From the NCBI RefSeq assembly GCF_009646335.1, contig NZ_WJBU01000026.1, positions 1 through 57,584 of the forward strand: a stretch of 57,584 bases of DNA, read 5' to 3'. Positions within the stretch are counted from its first letter, which is position 1; every line of letters begins with the position of its first letter. Source of the stretch: Caenimonas koreensis DSM 17982 (GTDB lineage Bacteria; Pseudomonadota; Gammaproteobacteria; Burkholderiales; Burkholderiaceae_C). Positions 17,045 through 26,831 of this stretch are shown here, piece by piece. Below the pieces are notes generated by a model. The model was given only the letters and a program-made list of their open reading frames with translations. It made no database searches and was not told the DNA's origin. Both the position numbers and the translations under genes were made by a program.

Positions 17045-18568
17045 GTGGGCCTGCACATTGCCATCGCCATGCTGGCGGGAGTGGCACAGGCGATGTCGAT
17101 TGCCGCGCCATGGGACGGCCAACCGCAATGGTGGCTGCAGATCCTGTCGCTCGCCGTCATCGCATGGAGCATTGCTGCCACACCGAACTGGAAGCCGGCA
17201 GCGATGCGAGCCTGGGCATTCGGCACGGCATGGCTCGTCGGCACCTGGTGGTGGCTGTTCATTTCCATGCACACCTACGGCGGTCTGGCGGCGCCGCTCG
17301 CGGCCATGGCGGTGCTAGGCCTCGCCGCGTTTCTGTCACTCTATTGCGCGCTCGCAGGCGCCGTGATCCGCGGGCTGCACAGCGGCAACCGCGGCATTGA
17401 TGCGTTGCTCTTTGCGTGCGTCTGGCTTGCGGCGGAGCTGCTGCGTGTCACGTTGTTCACGGGTTTTCCGTGGGGTGAGGGCGGTTACGCACATGTGGAC
17501 GGGCCGCTCGCATTTCTCGCGCCGTATGTGGGCGTTCACGGCATCACACTGGTTGCTGCATGGCTCGCTTGCCTGCTCGCGCAACTGGCCATGGCAATGC
17601 CGGCGCCAAGGTGGACGGGCTGGGTCGCACCGGGCCTGGCCGTCGCAGTCATCGCCGCAGGCAACCTGGTAGCGGTGCCGGCAGACGGCGCAACCACACA
17701 GCCCAAGCTCACCGTCGCGCTGCTGCAGGGGAACATTCCGCAAGACGAGAAGTTCGAAAGCGGCTCCGGCATCCCTCTTGCACTGGAGTGGTACGGCGTG
17801 CAGCTGCGCGATACGAAGGCGAGCCTGACGGTCGCGCCCGAAACTGCCATCCCGATGCTGCCGCAGCAATTGCCTGAGGGCTATCTCGACGCCGTCACCC
17901 AGCGTTTTTCCAAGGGTGACCAGGCCGCACTGGTGGGCATACCGCTAGGCAGTTTCCGTGACGGTTACACGAACTCGGCGCTTGCGTTCAAAGCCGGCGC
18001 CCAGCCCTATCGCTACGACAAGCATCACCTCGTGCCGTTCGGCGAATTCATCCCGCCGCTGTTCAAGTGGTTCGTGCAGATGATGAGCATTCCATTGGGC
18101 GACTTCAACCGCGGCTCGCTCACGCAGCCGTCGTTCGAGTGGCAGGGCCAGCGCATCGCGCCCAACATCTGCTACGAAGACCTGTTCGGCGAAGAGCTCG
18201 GCGTTCGATTCGCGCAGCCCGAGAGTGCGCCCACCATTTTTGCGAACGTGAGCAACATCGGCTGGTTTGGCGACAGCACGGCCATTGACCAGCACCTGCA
18301 GATCAGCCGCATGCGCTCGCTGGAATTCCAGCGGCCCATGCTGCGCGCAACCAACACAGGCGCCACCGTGATCATTGACCACCGCGGCCGTGTGACACAT
18401 TCGCTTGCGCGCATGACGCGCGGCGTGCTCACCGGCGAAGTCGATGGCCGCACCCATATCACACCCTACGCGGCGTGGGTGTCGCAACTCGGGCTGTGGC
18501 CGTTCTGGCTGCTCGCCTTGGGGATGACGGGGTTGGCTGCGTGGCGGCGCCGGGTCACTGGCGGCTAG
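17045..18568 (+). CDS. lnt: Apolipoprotein N-acyltransferase
   Basis: A 507-residue inner-membrane enzyme that N-acylates the terminal cysteine of lipoproteins, the last step of lipoprotein maturation. An N-terminal multi-helix membrane part (about 1–215) precedes a nitrilase domain with the catalytic triad E266 (VAPETAIP), K326 (YDKHHLVPFGE) and C376 (NICYEDL). A final membrane helix follows near 483–500. Start is GTG, five bases after corC. It converges with the D-aminoacylase-like gene, sharing four bases. Essential in many Gram-negatives. Confidence 0.96.
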   Translation: MGLHIAIAMLAGVAQAMSIAAPWDGQPQWWLQILSLAVIAWSIAATPNWKPAAMRAWAFGTAWLVGTWWWLFISMHTYGGLAAPLAAMAVLGLAAFLSLYCALAGAVIRGLHSGNRGIDALLFACVWLAAELLRVTLFTGFPWGEGGYAHVDGPLAFLAPYVGVHGITLVAAWLACLLAQLAMAMPAPRWTGWVAPGLAVAVIAAGNLVAVPADGATTQPKLTVALLQGNIPQDEKFESGSGIPLALEWYGVQLRDTKASLTVAPETAIPMLPQQLPEGYLDAVTQRFSKGDQAALVGIPLGSFRDGYTNSALAFKAGAQPYRYDKHHLVPFGEFIPPLFKWFVQMMSIPLGDFNRGSLTQPSFEWQGQRIAPNICYEDLFGEELGVRFAQPESAPTIFANVSNIGWFGDSTAIDQHLQISRMRSLEFQRPMLRATNTGATVIIDHRGRVTHSLARMTRGVLTGEVDGRTHITPYAAWVSQLGLWPFWLLALGMTGLAAWRRRVTGG

Positions 18569-20313
18569 CGCATCCGCACCAGCCTGCCCGGGCGTGCCTG
18601 CGTGATTTCGCCTTCGCGCGCAACCGCTTCGCCTCGCACCCACGTGCCCGCATAGCCTTCTGCCTTCTGCAGGAAGCGCCGCCCGCCAGCGGGCAGGTCG
18701 CGCACGAGTTGCGGCATGCCCATGTTCAGGCGCTGCGGATCGATCACATTGATGTCCGCACGCATACCTGGCGAAATCACGCCGCGATCGACAAGGCGCA
18801 GGTAGCGGGCATTGCGTGCCGACATCATCTCTACGGCACGGCCCAGCGGAATCTTGTCCTGGGCGCGGTCGCGAACCCAGTGCGTGAGCATGAAGGTGGT
18901 GAAGCTCGCGTCGCACACCGTGCCGACATGCGCGCCGGCATCGCTCAGTCCAAACAGAGCGCGAGGGTGATCGAGCATCTTGCGCACAGGATTCAAGGTG
19001 CCGTCGTTGTAGTTGAAGATCGGGAAGTAGACGAGGTTGCTGCCGTCGCCTTCGCTGAACCAGTCGTACAGCGCCTCCAGCGCCGACACGCCGCGCTGCT
19101 TGGCGCGCACGAGAAAACTCTGCATCACGCTCGGCTCGTAATCAAGCCGGCCGTCGAGCGGGAACATGCGCCCTGAAATCATTTCGATGCGTGCCAGCAG
19201 CACATCGACCAGCGGCGGAATCGGCGTGCCATCACCCGCCAGCCGGTCCGACTTTTCCGAGAGGATGCGCGCCTTGCGCGCCGGAATCCGCATGGCGGCA
19301 GCGCGCTGGGCCAGCGGCAGATGCGCGATGGCCTTGTAGCCCGGAAAGCCCATGAACGGATGAAAGCTCGCGTCCAGGCCATTGATCACGCCAATGCCGC
19401 GCGGAGCGGTCTGCAGGTACAGCGGCAAGCCGCGCTCAACGGCGGCTTCGGCGCGCTGTTGAATGGCGACCACCTGCTCGCCGCCCGGGTCGCGCTGCAA
19501 CCACGTCATCGACACGGGGCGCTGCGACGCGACGGCGAGTTGCTCGACGAGATCGAACTCCGCATCGAAGCGCTGTGGGCCCTGCATCAGGTCGAAGTCG
19601 CTCACCATCTGCACGACGCCGTGGCGCAGATCCTCGAAGGCGCGCGCAATGCCTGTCAGCTCGGCGGCGCTCGCCTCGGCAGCCGGCGTCTCTTTGCCTT
19701 CCGCCGTGCGATGGTTGTCGCTGCGCCCGGTGCTAAAGCCCACAGCACCGGCGATGAGCGCATCGCGCAAGAGCGCGCGCATTGTCACGATGTCTGCCAG
19801 TGTCGCGGCCTCCCCGGCCACGGCACGCTCGCCCATCACGTACATGCGCAGTGGGTCGTGCGGCACCTGCACGAGGTAGTCGAGGCTGCGCGCCTCGCGC
19901 TCGAGCGCATCCATGTACTGCGGAAACGACTGCCAGTTCCAGCGGATGCCTTCATGCAGCGCCGCGCCCGGAATGTCTTCCACACCTTCCATCAGCTTGA
20001 TCAGGCCGTCTTCGCCGCCTGGCCGCACCGGCGCAAAACCCACGCCGCAATTGCCCATCACGACCGTGGTCACGCCGTGGTGGATGCTGGGGCTGAAGTT
20101 TTCGTCCCACGTCGCCTGCCCGTCGTAGTGCGTGTGAATATCGACGAAGCCCGGCGTGACCCACGCACCGCTCGCATCGACGGTCTCACGCGCTGGCGAG
20201 GTGATCTTGCCGACTTCCACAATCAGTCCATCGCGCACGCCCACATCAGCGGTGAATGGCTCGCCACCATTGCCGTCGGCAACGGTGCCGCCGCGAATCA
20301 GAAGATCAAGCAT
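18565..20313 (-). CDS. N-acyl-D-amino-acid deacylase-type amidohydrolase
   Basis: A 582-residue amidohydrolase-superfamily enzyme. Metal motif H60-x-H62 in [12 protein letters not shown], and GNCG with C89, the cysteine ligand position of D-aminoacylases. A conserved [12 protein letters not shown] motif lies near residue 460, and the C-terminal beta-sandwich carries [11 protein letters not shown]. The family hydrolyses N-acyl-D-amino acids or related amides and hydantoin-like compounds; the actual substrate is unknown. The start at 20313 has GGGGAG upstream. Its first eight bases overlap the end of the transporter gene, so the two are coupled. The pair sits opposite in strand between lnt and glyQ. 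Confidence 0.87.
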   Translation of the reverse strand: MLDLLIRGGTVADGNGGEPFTADVGVRDGLIVEVGKITSPARETVDASGAWVTPGFVDIHTHYDGQATWDENFSPSIHHGVTTVVMGNCGVGFAPVRPGGEDGLIKLMEGVEDIPGAALHEGIRWNWQSFPQYMDALEREARSLDYLVQVPHDPLRMYVMGERAVAGEAATLADIVTMRALLRDALIAGAVGFSTGRSDNHRTAEGKETPAAEASAAELTGIARAFEDLRHGVVQMVSDFDLMQGPQRFDAEFDLVEQLAVASQRPVSMTWLQRDPGGEQVVAIQQRAEAAVERGLPLYLQTAPRGIGVINGLDASFHPFMGFPGYKAIAHLPLAQRAAAMRIPARKARILSEKSDRLAGDGTPIPPLVDVLLARIEMISGRMFPLDGRLDYEPSVMQSFLVRAKQRGVSALEALYDWFSEGDGSNLVYFPIFNYNDGTLNPVRKMLDHPRALFGLSDAGAHVGTVCDASFTTFMLTHWVRDRAQDKIPLGRAVEMMSARNARYLRLVDRGVISPGMRADINVIDPQRLNMGMPQLVRDLPAGGRRFLQKAEGYAGTWVRGEAVAREGEITQARPGRLVRMR

Positions 20314-21199
20314 GCTGCGGCTCCCCTTTGCGTGCACGGCCGTCCTGCCAGCGCCAGAAATAGGCGCAGGCCAGGCCGCTCACGATGTGCCAGATGCCCC
20401 ACAGGCTGGCGATGGTCACCATGCCGAGGTCGGAGTTGAATTGAACGGCGATGATGCCCAGCGCGAGCCCCGAGTTCTGCATGCCGCCTTCGATCATCAC
20501 CGCGCGCCGGTCGCGCACCGAGACGCCCATCGCTTTGCTCGTCGCCCATCCGAAGAACAGGCCGCTGGCGTTGTGCACGATGACGATCAGCAGGGTCGAG
20601 AGCAGCCCCAACGTCAGCAGCTGCCGTTCCTTGATCAGGCCCACGACGATGAACGCCAGCAGCGCCATCAGCGAAAAATTGGCCAACGGTTTCTGGATGC
20701 GGGCTGTGAGCAGCGGCAGCCGGTGGCCGAATGCCAGCCCGAGCGCCATCGGGATCGCGAGCAGCAGCAGCAAGCTGATCCAGATCTCGGAGGCGTCGAT
20801 GCTCAGCGTGCGCAGCCACGAAGCCGTGACAGGGTTGCTCGCCACCATCCAGCTGAAATTGAATGGCGTGAGGACCAGCGCCATCAACGCCGCGACTGCC
20901 GAGACGCTCACCGACAGTGCCGTATTGCCGCGCCCGAAATGCGTGATCACGTTGCTCAGGCTGCCACCCGGGCAGGCGGCGACAAGAATCATGGCGGCCT
21001 CCACATTCGGGGGCAGGTCGAGCGCGAGGGTGGCCAGCCATGTGCCCACGGGCAGCAGGATGAACTGCGGAATCAGCCCGCAGATGACGGCACGCGGCGT
21101 TTGCGCGACACGGCGGAAATCGTCCAGCCGCAGTTCAAGCGCCACGGAAAACACCATTGTGGCGAGCACCAGGCTCAGGATGATTTGCTGCGTCGTCAT
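20306..21199 (-). CDS. Bile acid:sodium symporter (BASS)-family transporter
   Basis: A 297-residue membrane protein with about nine or ten hydrophobic segments, from IILSLVLATMVFSVALEL at the N-terminus to WGIWHIVSGLACAYFW. CPGGSLSNVITHFGRGN (about 77–93) and MIEGGMQNSGLALGI (about 236–250) match the two conserved discontinuous-helix regions of the BASS family. Bacterial members carry organic acids such as bile acids, pantoate or 2-oxo acids; the substrate here is unknown. GGGAGG precedes the start. It overlaps the amidohydrolase gene by eight bases, so import of the amidohydrolase substrate is a natural inference. Confidence 0.87.
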   Translation of the reverse strand: MTTQQIILSLVLATMVFSVALELRLDDFRRVAQTPRAVICGLIPQFILLPVGTWLATLALDLPPNVEAAMILVAACPGGSLSNVITHFGRGNTALSVSVSAVAALMALVLTPFNFSWMVASNPVTASWLRTLSIDASEIWISLLLLLAIPMALGLAFGHRLPLLTARIQKPLANFSLMALLAFIVVGLIKERQLLTLGLLSTLLIVIVHNASGLFFGWATSKAMGVSVRDRRAVMIEGGMQNSGLALGIIAVQFNSDLGMVTIASLWGIWHIVSGLACAYFWRWQDGRARKGEPQHA

Positions 21200-21344
21200 G
21201 CCTTGACCTCCCAGGGGCTGAAGGTTAAACCAGTCTGGAGCCGTAAAATCGAGTGTTTACGCGGGCGCATCGCCCATTTGCCGGTTCCATTTCCGGTTCA
21301 CATGCCGGGCCAAGACCCGCTGATTGCGGCCCCACTTCACCACC
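21200..21344. promoter_or_regulatory. Divergent promoter region, BASS transporter / glyQ
   Basis: 145 bases between the leftward transporter and rightward glyQ. It holds the transporter Shine-Dalgarno sequence (GGGAGG on the minus strand near 21206–21214) and an AT-richer patch at 21220–21260 suitable for a promoter. No T-box or other leader could be identified, as expected for a proteobacterial glyQS. Confidence 0.4.
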
Positions 21345-22250
<906 letters not shown>

Positions 22251-22254
22251 AGTC

Positions 22255-24360
22255 ATGGCAACACAGAACCTTCTCATTGAATTGTTCGTCGAGGAACTTC
22301 CGCCCAAGGCGTTGAAGAAACTCGGCGAGGCGTTTGCCGGCGTGCTGTTCGAGCAGATCAAGGCACAGGGCCTTGCGGGCGCTGATTCGAAGCTCACGTC
22401 GTTTGCATCACCGCGCCGTCTGGGCGCGCACGTCACGCAGGTAGCGTCGCAGGGCGCCGACAAGGCTGTCTCGCAAAAGCTGATGCCCGTGAGCGTCGGC
22501 CTCGACGCCGCAGGCAATCCGACACCTGCACTCACGAAGAAGCTGCAGGCGCTCGGCGCAGACGCGTCTGCGGTCGCGAGCCTGAAGCGCGCGATGGACG
22601 GCAAGGCCGAGGCGCTCTTCTACGAAAGCAACGTCAAGGGCGCCACACTGGCCGAAGCCCTGCAAAAAGCATTCAACGAATCGGTTGCCAAGCTACCCAT
22701 CCCGAAGGTGATGACGTACCAACTCGCCGACGGCTGGACCGACGTGAAGTTCGTGCGCCCCGCGCATTCGCTGCTCGCCTTGCATGGCAGCGATGTGGTG
22801 GCCATCGAGGCACTGGGCCTGAAGGCCGGCACCATCACGCACGGCCATCGCTTCGAGGCGACTGTTGACCCCGTTGTGATCAAGCACGCTGACGACTACG
22901 CGGCGACGCTTGAAAGAGATGGCGCCGTGATTGCAAGCTTTGCGCAGCGCCGCGCGGACATCGTCCGCCAGCTGGCTGCAGCCGCATCGAAAGTCGGCAA
23001 CGGTGCACGCGCTATCGACGACGACGCGCTGCTCGATGAGGTCACCGCACTCGTCGAGCGACCGAACGTCCTCACGTGCGAATTCGAGAAAGAGTTTCTC
23101 GATGTGCCGCAGGAATGCCTCATCCTGACGATGAAGGCCAACCAGAAATACTTTCCGTTGCTCGACGCCACTGGCAAGCTCACGAACCGCTTTCTCGTCG
23201 TGAGCAATATCAGCCCCGCCGATGCGAGCGCCGTGGTCGGCGGCAACGAGCGTGTGGTGCGCCCGCGCCTGGCCGACGCGAAGTTCTTCTTCGACCAGGA
23301 CCGAAAGAAGACGCTCGCGTCGCGTGTCGCGGGCCTGGCCAAGGTCGTGTATCACAACAAGCTGGGCACGCAAGGCGAGCGGGTTGAGCGCGTGCGCAAG
23401 CTGGCCACTGCGATTGCCACACAACTTGGCGGCCATGACCTGGCCCAGCAGGCTGATCAAGCGGCTCAGTTGGCGAAGGCTGATCTAGTGACGGACATGG
23501 TTGGCGAGTTCCCTGAACTGCAAGGCATCATGGGCCGCTACTACGCGCTCAACGACGGCCTTTTGCAAGACGTCGCAGACGCGATCGAAGACCACTACAA
23601 GCCGCGGTTTGCTGGCGACGAGTTGCCGCGCAACCAGACAGGCGTTGCCACGGCGCTTGCCGACAAGCTTGAAACACTTGCAGGCTTGTTTGCCATCGGC
23701 CAGTTGCCCACTGGCGACAAAGACCCCTTTGCGCTGCGCCGCCACGCGCTGGGCATCGTGCGCATGCTGATCGAAAAGGACTTGCCGCTGTCCTTGCACG
23801 AGCTGCTCTCGCATGCCGTCGCGCTGTTCCCGCAAGCAGATGCCAAGACGCAAGAGCTGCTCGCCGACTTCATCTTCGACCGCCTGGCGGGCACGCTGCG
23901 CGACCAGGGCTACAGCGCACAGGAAGTCGATGCGGTGCTGGCTTTGCGGCCGCAGCGCCTGGGCGACGTGGCCCAGCGCCTGGCCGCCGTGCGCGCATTC
24001 GCTGCTTTGCCCGAAGCGCCCGCACTAGCTGCTGCCAACAAACGCATCGGCAACATCCTGAAGAAAGCCGAGAAGGCCGATGCGCATGTGAGTGCGGCCC
24101 TGTTGAAGGAAGACGCCGAGAAGGCGCTGCACACCATGACGCAGAAGGTGGCGCCGCAAGCGCTTGCGCAGTTTGAAGCAGGCGACTACACCGGCTCGCT
24201 TCAAACGCTCGCACAGCTGCGCGACACAGTCGATGCATTCTTTGACGGCGTGATGGTCAATGCAGAGGAAATGGATTTGCGCCTCAATCGGCTTGGTTTG
24301 CTCGCGACGGTGCATCAGGCGATGAATCGCGTGGCCGACCTGTCACGCCTTGCCTCCTAG
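22255..24360 (+). CDS. glyS: Glycine–tRNA ligase beta subunit
   Basis: A 701-residue beta subunit, needed for tRNA-Gly recognition. The N-terminus NLLIELFVEELPPKALKKL is the family hallmark. The HD-like central domain and C-terminal DALR anticodon-binding domain (about 590–690: FDGVMVNAEEMDLRLNRLGLL) are intact. The length is typical (about 690–700). It lies four bases after glyQ and 26 before gmhB on the same strand, so it is probably one transcript glyQ–glyS–gmhB–plsC. Confidence 0.97.
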   Translation: MATQNLLIELFVEELPPKALKKLGEAFAGVLFEQIKAQGLAGADSKLTSFASPRRLGAHVTQVASQGADKAVSQKLMPVSVGLDAAGNPTPALTKKLQALGADASAVASLKRAMDGKAEALFYESNVKGATLAEALQKAFNESVAKLPIPKVMTYQLADGWTDVKFVRPAHSLLALHGSDVVAIEALGLKAGTITHGHRFEATVDPVVIKHADDYAATLERDGAVIASFAQRRADIVRQLAAAASKVGNGARAIDDDALLDEVTALVERPNVLTCEFEKEFLDVPQECLILTMKANQKYFPLLDATGKLTNRFLVVSNISPADASAVVGGNERVVRPRLADAKFFFDQDRKKTLASRVAGLAKVVYHNKLGTQGERVERVRKLATAIATQLGGHDLAQQADQAAQLAKADLVTDMVGEFPELQGIMGRYYALNDGLLQDVADAIEDHYKPRFAGDELPRNQTGVATALADKLETLAGLFAIGQLPTGDKDPFALRRHALGIVRMLIEKDLPLSLHELLSHAVALFPQADAKTQELLADFIFDRLAGTLRDQGYSAQEVDAVLALRPQRLGDVAQRLAAVRAFAALPEAPALAAANKRIGNILKKAEKADAHVSAALLKEDAEKALHTMTQKVAPQALAQFEAGDYTGSLQTLAQLRDTVDAFFDGVMVNAEEMDLRLNRLGLLATVHQAMNRVADLSRLAS

Positions 24361-24386
24361 CGCCTGCGTCCTAAGTTCGACACACC

Positions 24387-24965
24387 ATGAAGCTCGTCAT
24401 CCTCGACCGCGACGGAACCATCAATGCCGACAGCGACGACTTCATCAAGTCGCCCGAGGAATGGACGCCGCTGCCCGGCGCGCTCGAAGCCATTGCACGC
24501 CTGAATCACGCCGGCTGGCATGCGGTGATCGCCTCGAACCAGTCGGGCCTCGGGCGCGGTCTCTTCGATGTCGCATCGCTCAATGCCATGCACGCCAAGA
24601 TGCACAAGATGCTGGCGGCGCAGGGCGGGCGCATCGACGCGGTCTTCTATTGCCCGCACACGCCTGATGACAACTGCACGTGCCGCAAGCCCTTGCCAGG
24701 CCTGTTCGAGCAGATCGGCGAGCGCTTTGGCATTGAGCTCAATGGCACCCCCGTGGTGGGCGACGGCCTGCGTGACCTGCAAGGCGGCGTCGCTGCAGGC
24801 TGCGAGCCGCATCTCGTGCTCACCGGCAAGGGTGCGGAGTTCCGTGGCCGCCAGCTGCCCGAGACGTTCCCCGCCGGCACGATCGTGCACGAAGACCTCG
24901 CCGCTTTCGCCGACTGGCTGATCTCCAGGCAGCCCGTTGCCAAACCCACGTCCCCCACCGCCTGA
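24387..24965 (+). CDS. gmhB: D-glycero-beta-D-manno-heptose 1,7-bisphosphate 7-phosphatase
   Basis: A 192-residue HAD phosphatase in ADP-heptose synthesis for the LPS inner core. The nucleophile/acid pair D7-x-D9 is in LVILDRDGTIN. The zinc-binding loop CPHTPDDNCTCRKPLPG (about 91–107) with its C-x-H…C-x-C pattern marks GmhB within the HAD superfamily, and VVGDGLRDL supplies the C-terminal aspartate. It lies between glyS and plsC, a common betaproteobacterial order. Broader alpha-anomer or histidinol-phosphatase-type specificity cannot be excluded. Confidence 0.92.
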   Translation: MKLVILDRDGTINADSDDFIKSPEEWTPLPGALEAIARLNHAGWHAVIASNQSGLGRGLFDVASLNAMHAKMHKMLAAQGGRIDAVFYCPHTPDDNCTCRKPLPGLFEQIGERFGIELNGTPVVGDGLRDLQGGVAAGCEPHLVLTGKGAEFRGRQLPETFPAGTIVHEDLAAFADWLISRQPVAKPTSPTA

Positions 24966-24970
24966 ATCCC

Positions 24971-25708
24971 ATGCCGCTGATCCGTTCGCTTGTCCACGCG
25001 CTGTGGATGCTTGTCACCGTGATTCCGTGGGGCATCTGGATGGTCGTGTCGTCCACCTGGAGCAATGGCGAGCAGATGTGGTGGAAGGCGCAGCAGTGGC
25101 TGGTGTGGGCAGCAGGCCCGATCGGCCGCGGCATCCTCGGCATTGAAGTGCGTGTGACGGGCTACGAGAACCTGCCCGTGGGCAAGACAAGCCCGGCCAT
25201 CCTGCTCGTCAAGCACCAGTCCACGCTTGAGACTTTCCTGATCCCCACGCTGATGCCGCATCCGCTGGCGTATGTGTTCAAGCGTGAGCTGATCTTCGTG
25301 CCGTTCTTCGGCTGGGCCATGGGCCGCATGGACATGATTCACATTGACCGCAGTGCGCGTGCGCAGGCGTTCAACAAGGTGGTCGATCAAGGCCGGCGTT
25401 TGCTGGCGCAAGGCGTGTGGGTCATCATGTTTCCCGAGGGCACGCGCATTCCGCGCGGGCAAAAGGGCACTTACAAAACGGGCGGCACGCGTCTGGCGTG
25501 CGAGACCGGCGCGCCCGTGATTCCGATTGCCGTCAATTCAGCGCGCGTGTGGCCGCGCAAGGCGTTCATCAAGCATCCCGGCGTGGTCGATGTGGTCATC
25601 GGCAAGCCGATCCCGAGCGAAGGCCGGGCGCCTGAAGAGTTGATGCGTGAGGTGGAGGCATGGATCGAGTCCGAGATGCACCGGCTTGATCCGGAGGCTT
25701 ACGCTTAA
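24971..25708 (+). CDS. plsC: 1-acyl-sn-glycerol-3-phosphate acyltransferase
   Basis: A 245-residue membrane-associated acyltransferase making phosphatidic acid from lysophosphatidate. The active-site motif is H82-QSTL-E87, the H-x4-E form of the usual H-x4-D. FPEGTR (154–159) is the glycerol-phosphate-binding block. One N-terminal hydrophobic helix (about 8–30) anchors it. It lies five bases after gmhB. The 88-base gap that follows contains an imperfect hairpin around CCCTGCAGGG (25759–25768), which might end the glyQ–plsC transcript. Confidence 0.92.
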   Translation: MPLIRSLVHALWMLVTVIPWGIWMVVSSTWSNGEQMWWKAQQWLVWAAGPIGRGILGIEVRVTGYENLPVGKTSPAILLVKHQSTLETFLIPTLMPHPLAYVFKRELIFVPFFGWAMGRMDMIHIDRSARAQAFNKVVDQGRRLLAQGVWVIMFPEGTRIPRGQKGTYKTGGTRLACETGAPVIPIAVNSARVWPRKAFIKHPGVVDVVIGKPIPSEGRAPEELMREVEAWIESEMHRLDPEAYA

Positions 25709-25796
25709 GTCACATTGGTCGGGGGGCTCTTTCAGAGCGCCCTGAACAAGCGTGCGCCCTGCAGGGCAGCGCACGCGCCGATTACACTCAAACCCC

Positions 25797-26768
25797 ATGC
25801 ACCGGCTGTTGCAGTTCACCCTCGATCTGTTCGATACCGCGCCTGCCGCCGAGCCGGCCACACCCGCGCCGCGCCGCCAGCGCCATCGCGCACAGCCCTC
25901 ACTGCCAGTTTCATCCGCGCAGACACCCGCCACGGCCACGCCAGCCGCACCGGCGCAACCCTACATTCCCGGCGAACACTTCGACGACGTGTTGCAGCCT
26001 GCGTCATTTCGGCATCCACGCGCCAACCGCGAGGCGTTGATCGGCGACTCCGTCGTCGCCTTCGAATTCGTGCGGCGCAAGCGCCGCAGCATCGGCTTCA
26101 GCGTGGGGCCTGAAGGCCTCACCGTGAGCGCGCCCCGGTGGGTGTCGCTCACCGAAGTGGATGCGGCGGTGAAGAGCAAGTCGGCGTGGATCCTGAAGAA
26201 GCTTGACGAGTCGCACGAGCGGCACCGGCGCATCGAATCGGCGCGCATCGAATGGAAAGACGGCGCGACGTTTCCGTACATGGGCGAGGACGTCATCGTG
26301 GTGCTCGATCCGCGCCACAACTTCAGCGAAGCCGGCGCCGTGCTCAACACCGATGGCGAGGCACTGCCCGGCATGCCGCGCCACACCCTGCATGTCGGCC
26401 TGCCGCATGCCGCGAGCGAGTCGCAAGTGCGCGATGCTGTGCAGGCCTGGCTGATGAAGCAGGCCAAGCGGTTGTTTACCGAGCGGCTCGATCACTATGC
26501 GCCGCTGCTCGGCGTGAAGTGGCGCAAGCTCGTGCTCAGCAATGCCGGCACACGCTGGGGCACCGCGCACGCGGATGGACTGATCCGGCTGAACTGGCGA
26601 CTCATCCATTTCCGCTTGCCTGTCGTGGACTACGTGGTCGCGCATGAGCTGAGCCATCTGCGCGTCATGGACCACAGCCCGCGCTTCTGGGAAACCGTCA
26701 GCACCGTCGTGCCCGACTACGCGCAGCTGCGCGGCCAGCTCAAGCAGGAAACACTTCCTCCCTGGTAG
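25797..26768 (+). CDS. YgjP-like zinc metallopeptidase domain protein (DUF45/M48-like)
   Basis: A 323-residue protein. The N-terminal 60 residues are Ala/Pro/Thr-rich and probably disordered. The rest is the YgjP/DUF45 domain, opening with FVRRKRRSIGFSVGPEGLTVSAP and ending with the zinc motif HELSH (283–287) followed by H293 (RVMDHSPRFW). The start at ATG 25797 gives the FTLDLFD opening typical of the betaproteobacterial group. These proteins are predicted intracellular proteases, commonly placed after plsC in this group; the target is unknown. Confidence 0.85.
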   Translation: MHRLLQFTLDLFDTAPAAEPATPAPRRQRHRAQPSLPVSSAQTPATATPAAPAQPYIPGEHFDDVLQPASFRHPRANREALIGDSVVAFEFVRRKRRSIGFSVGPEGLTVSAPRWVSLTEVDAAVKSKSAWILKKLDESHERHRRIESARIEWKDGATFPYMGEDVIVVLDPRHNFSEAGAVLNTDGEALPGMPRHTLHVGLPHAASESQVRDAVQAWLMKQAKRLFTERLDHYAPLLGVKWRKLVLSNAGTRWGTAHADGLIRLNWRLIHFRLPVVDYVVAHELSHLRVMDHSPRFWETVSTVVPDYAQLRGQLKQETLPPW

Positions 26769-26831
26769 CGATGCCCAGCACGGCCTTACACTGGGCCGAA
26801 CGATGCCTTAGTTTTGACAGGGAGGGCACAC

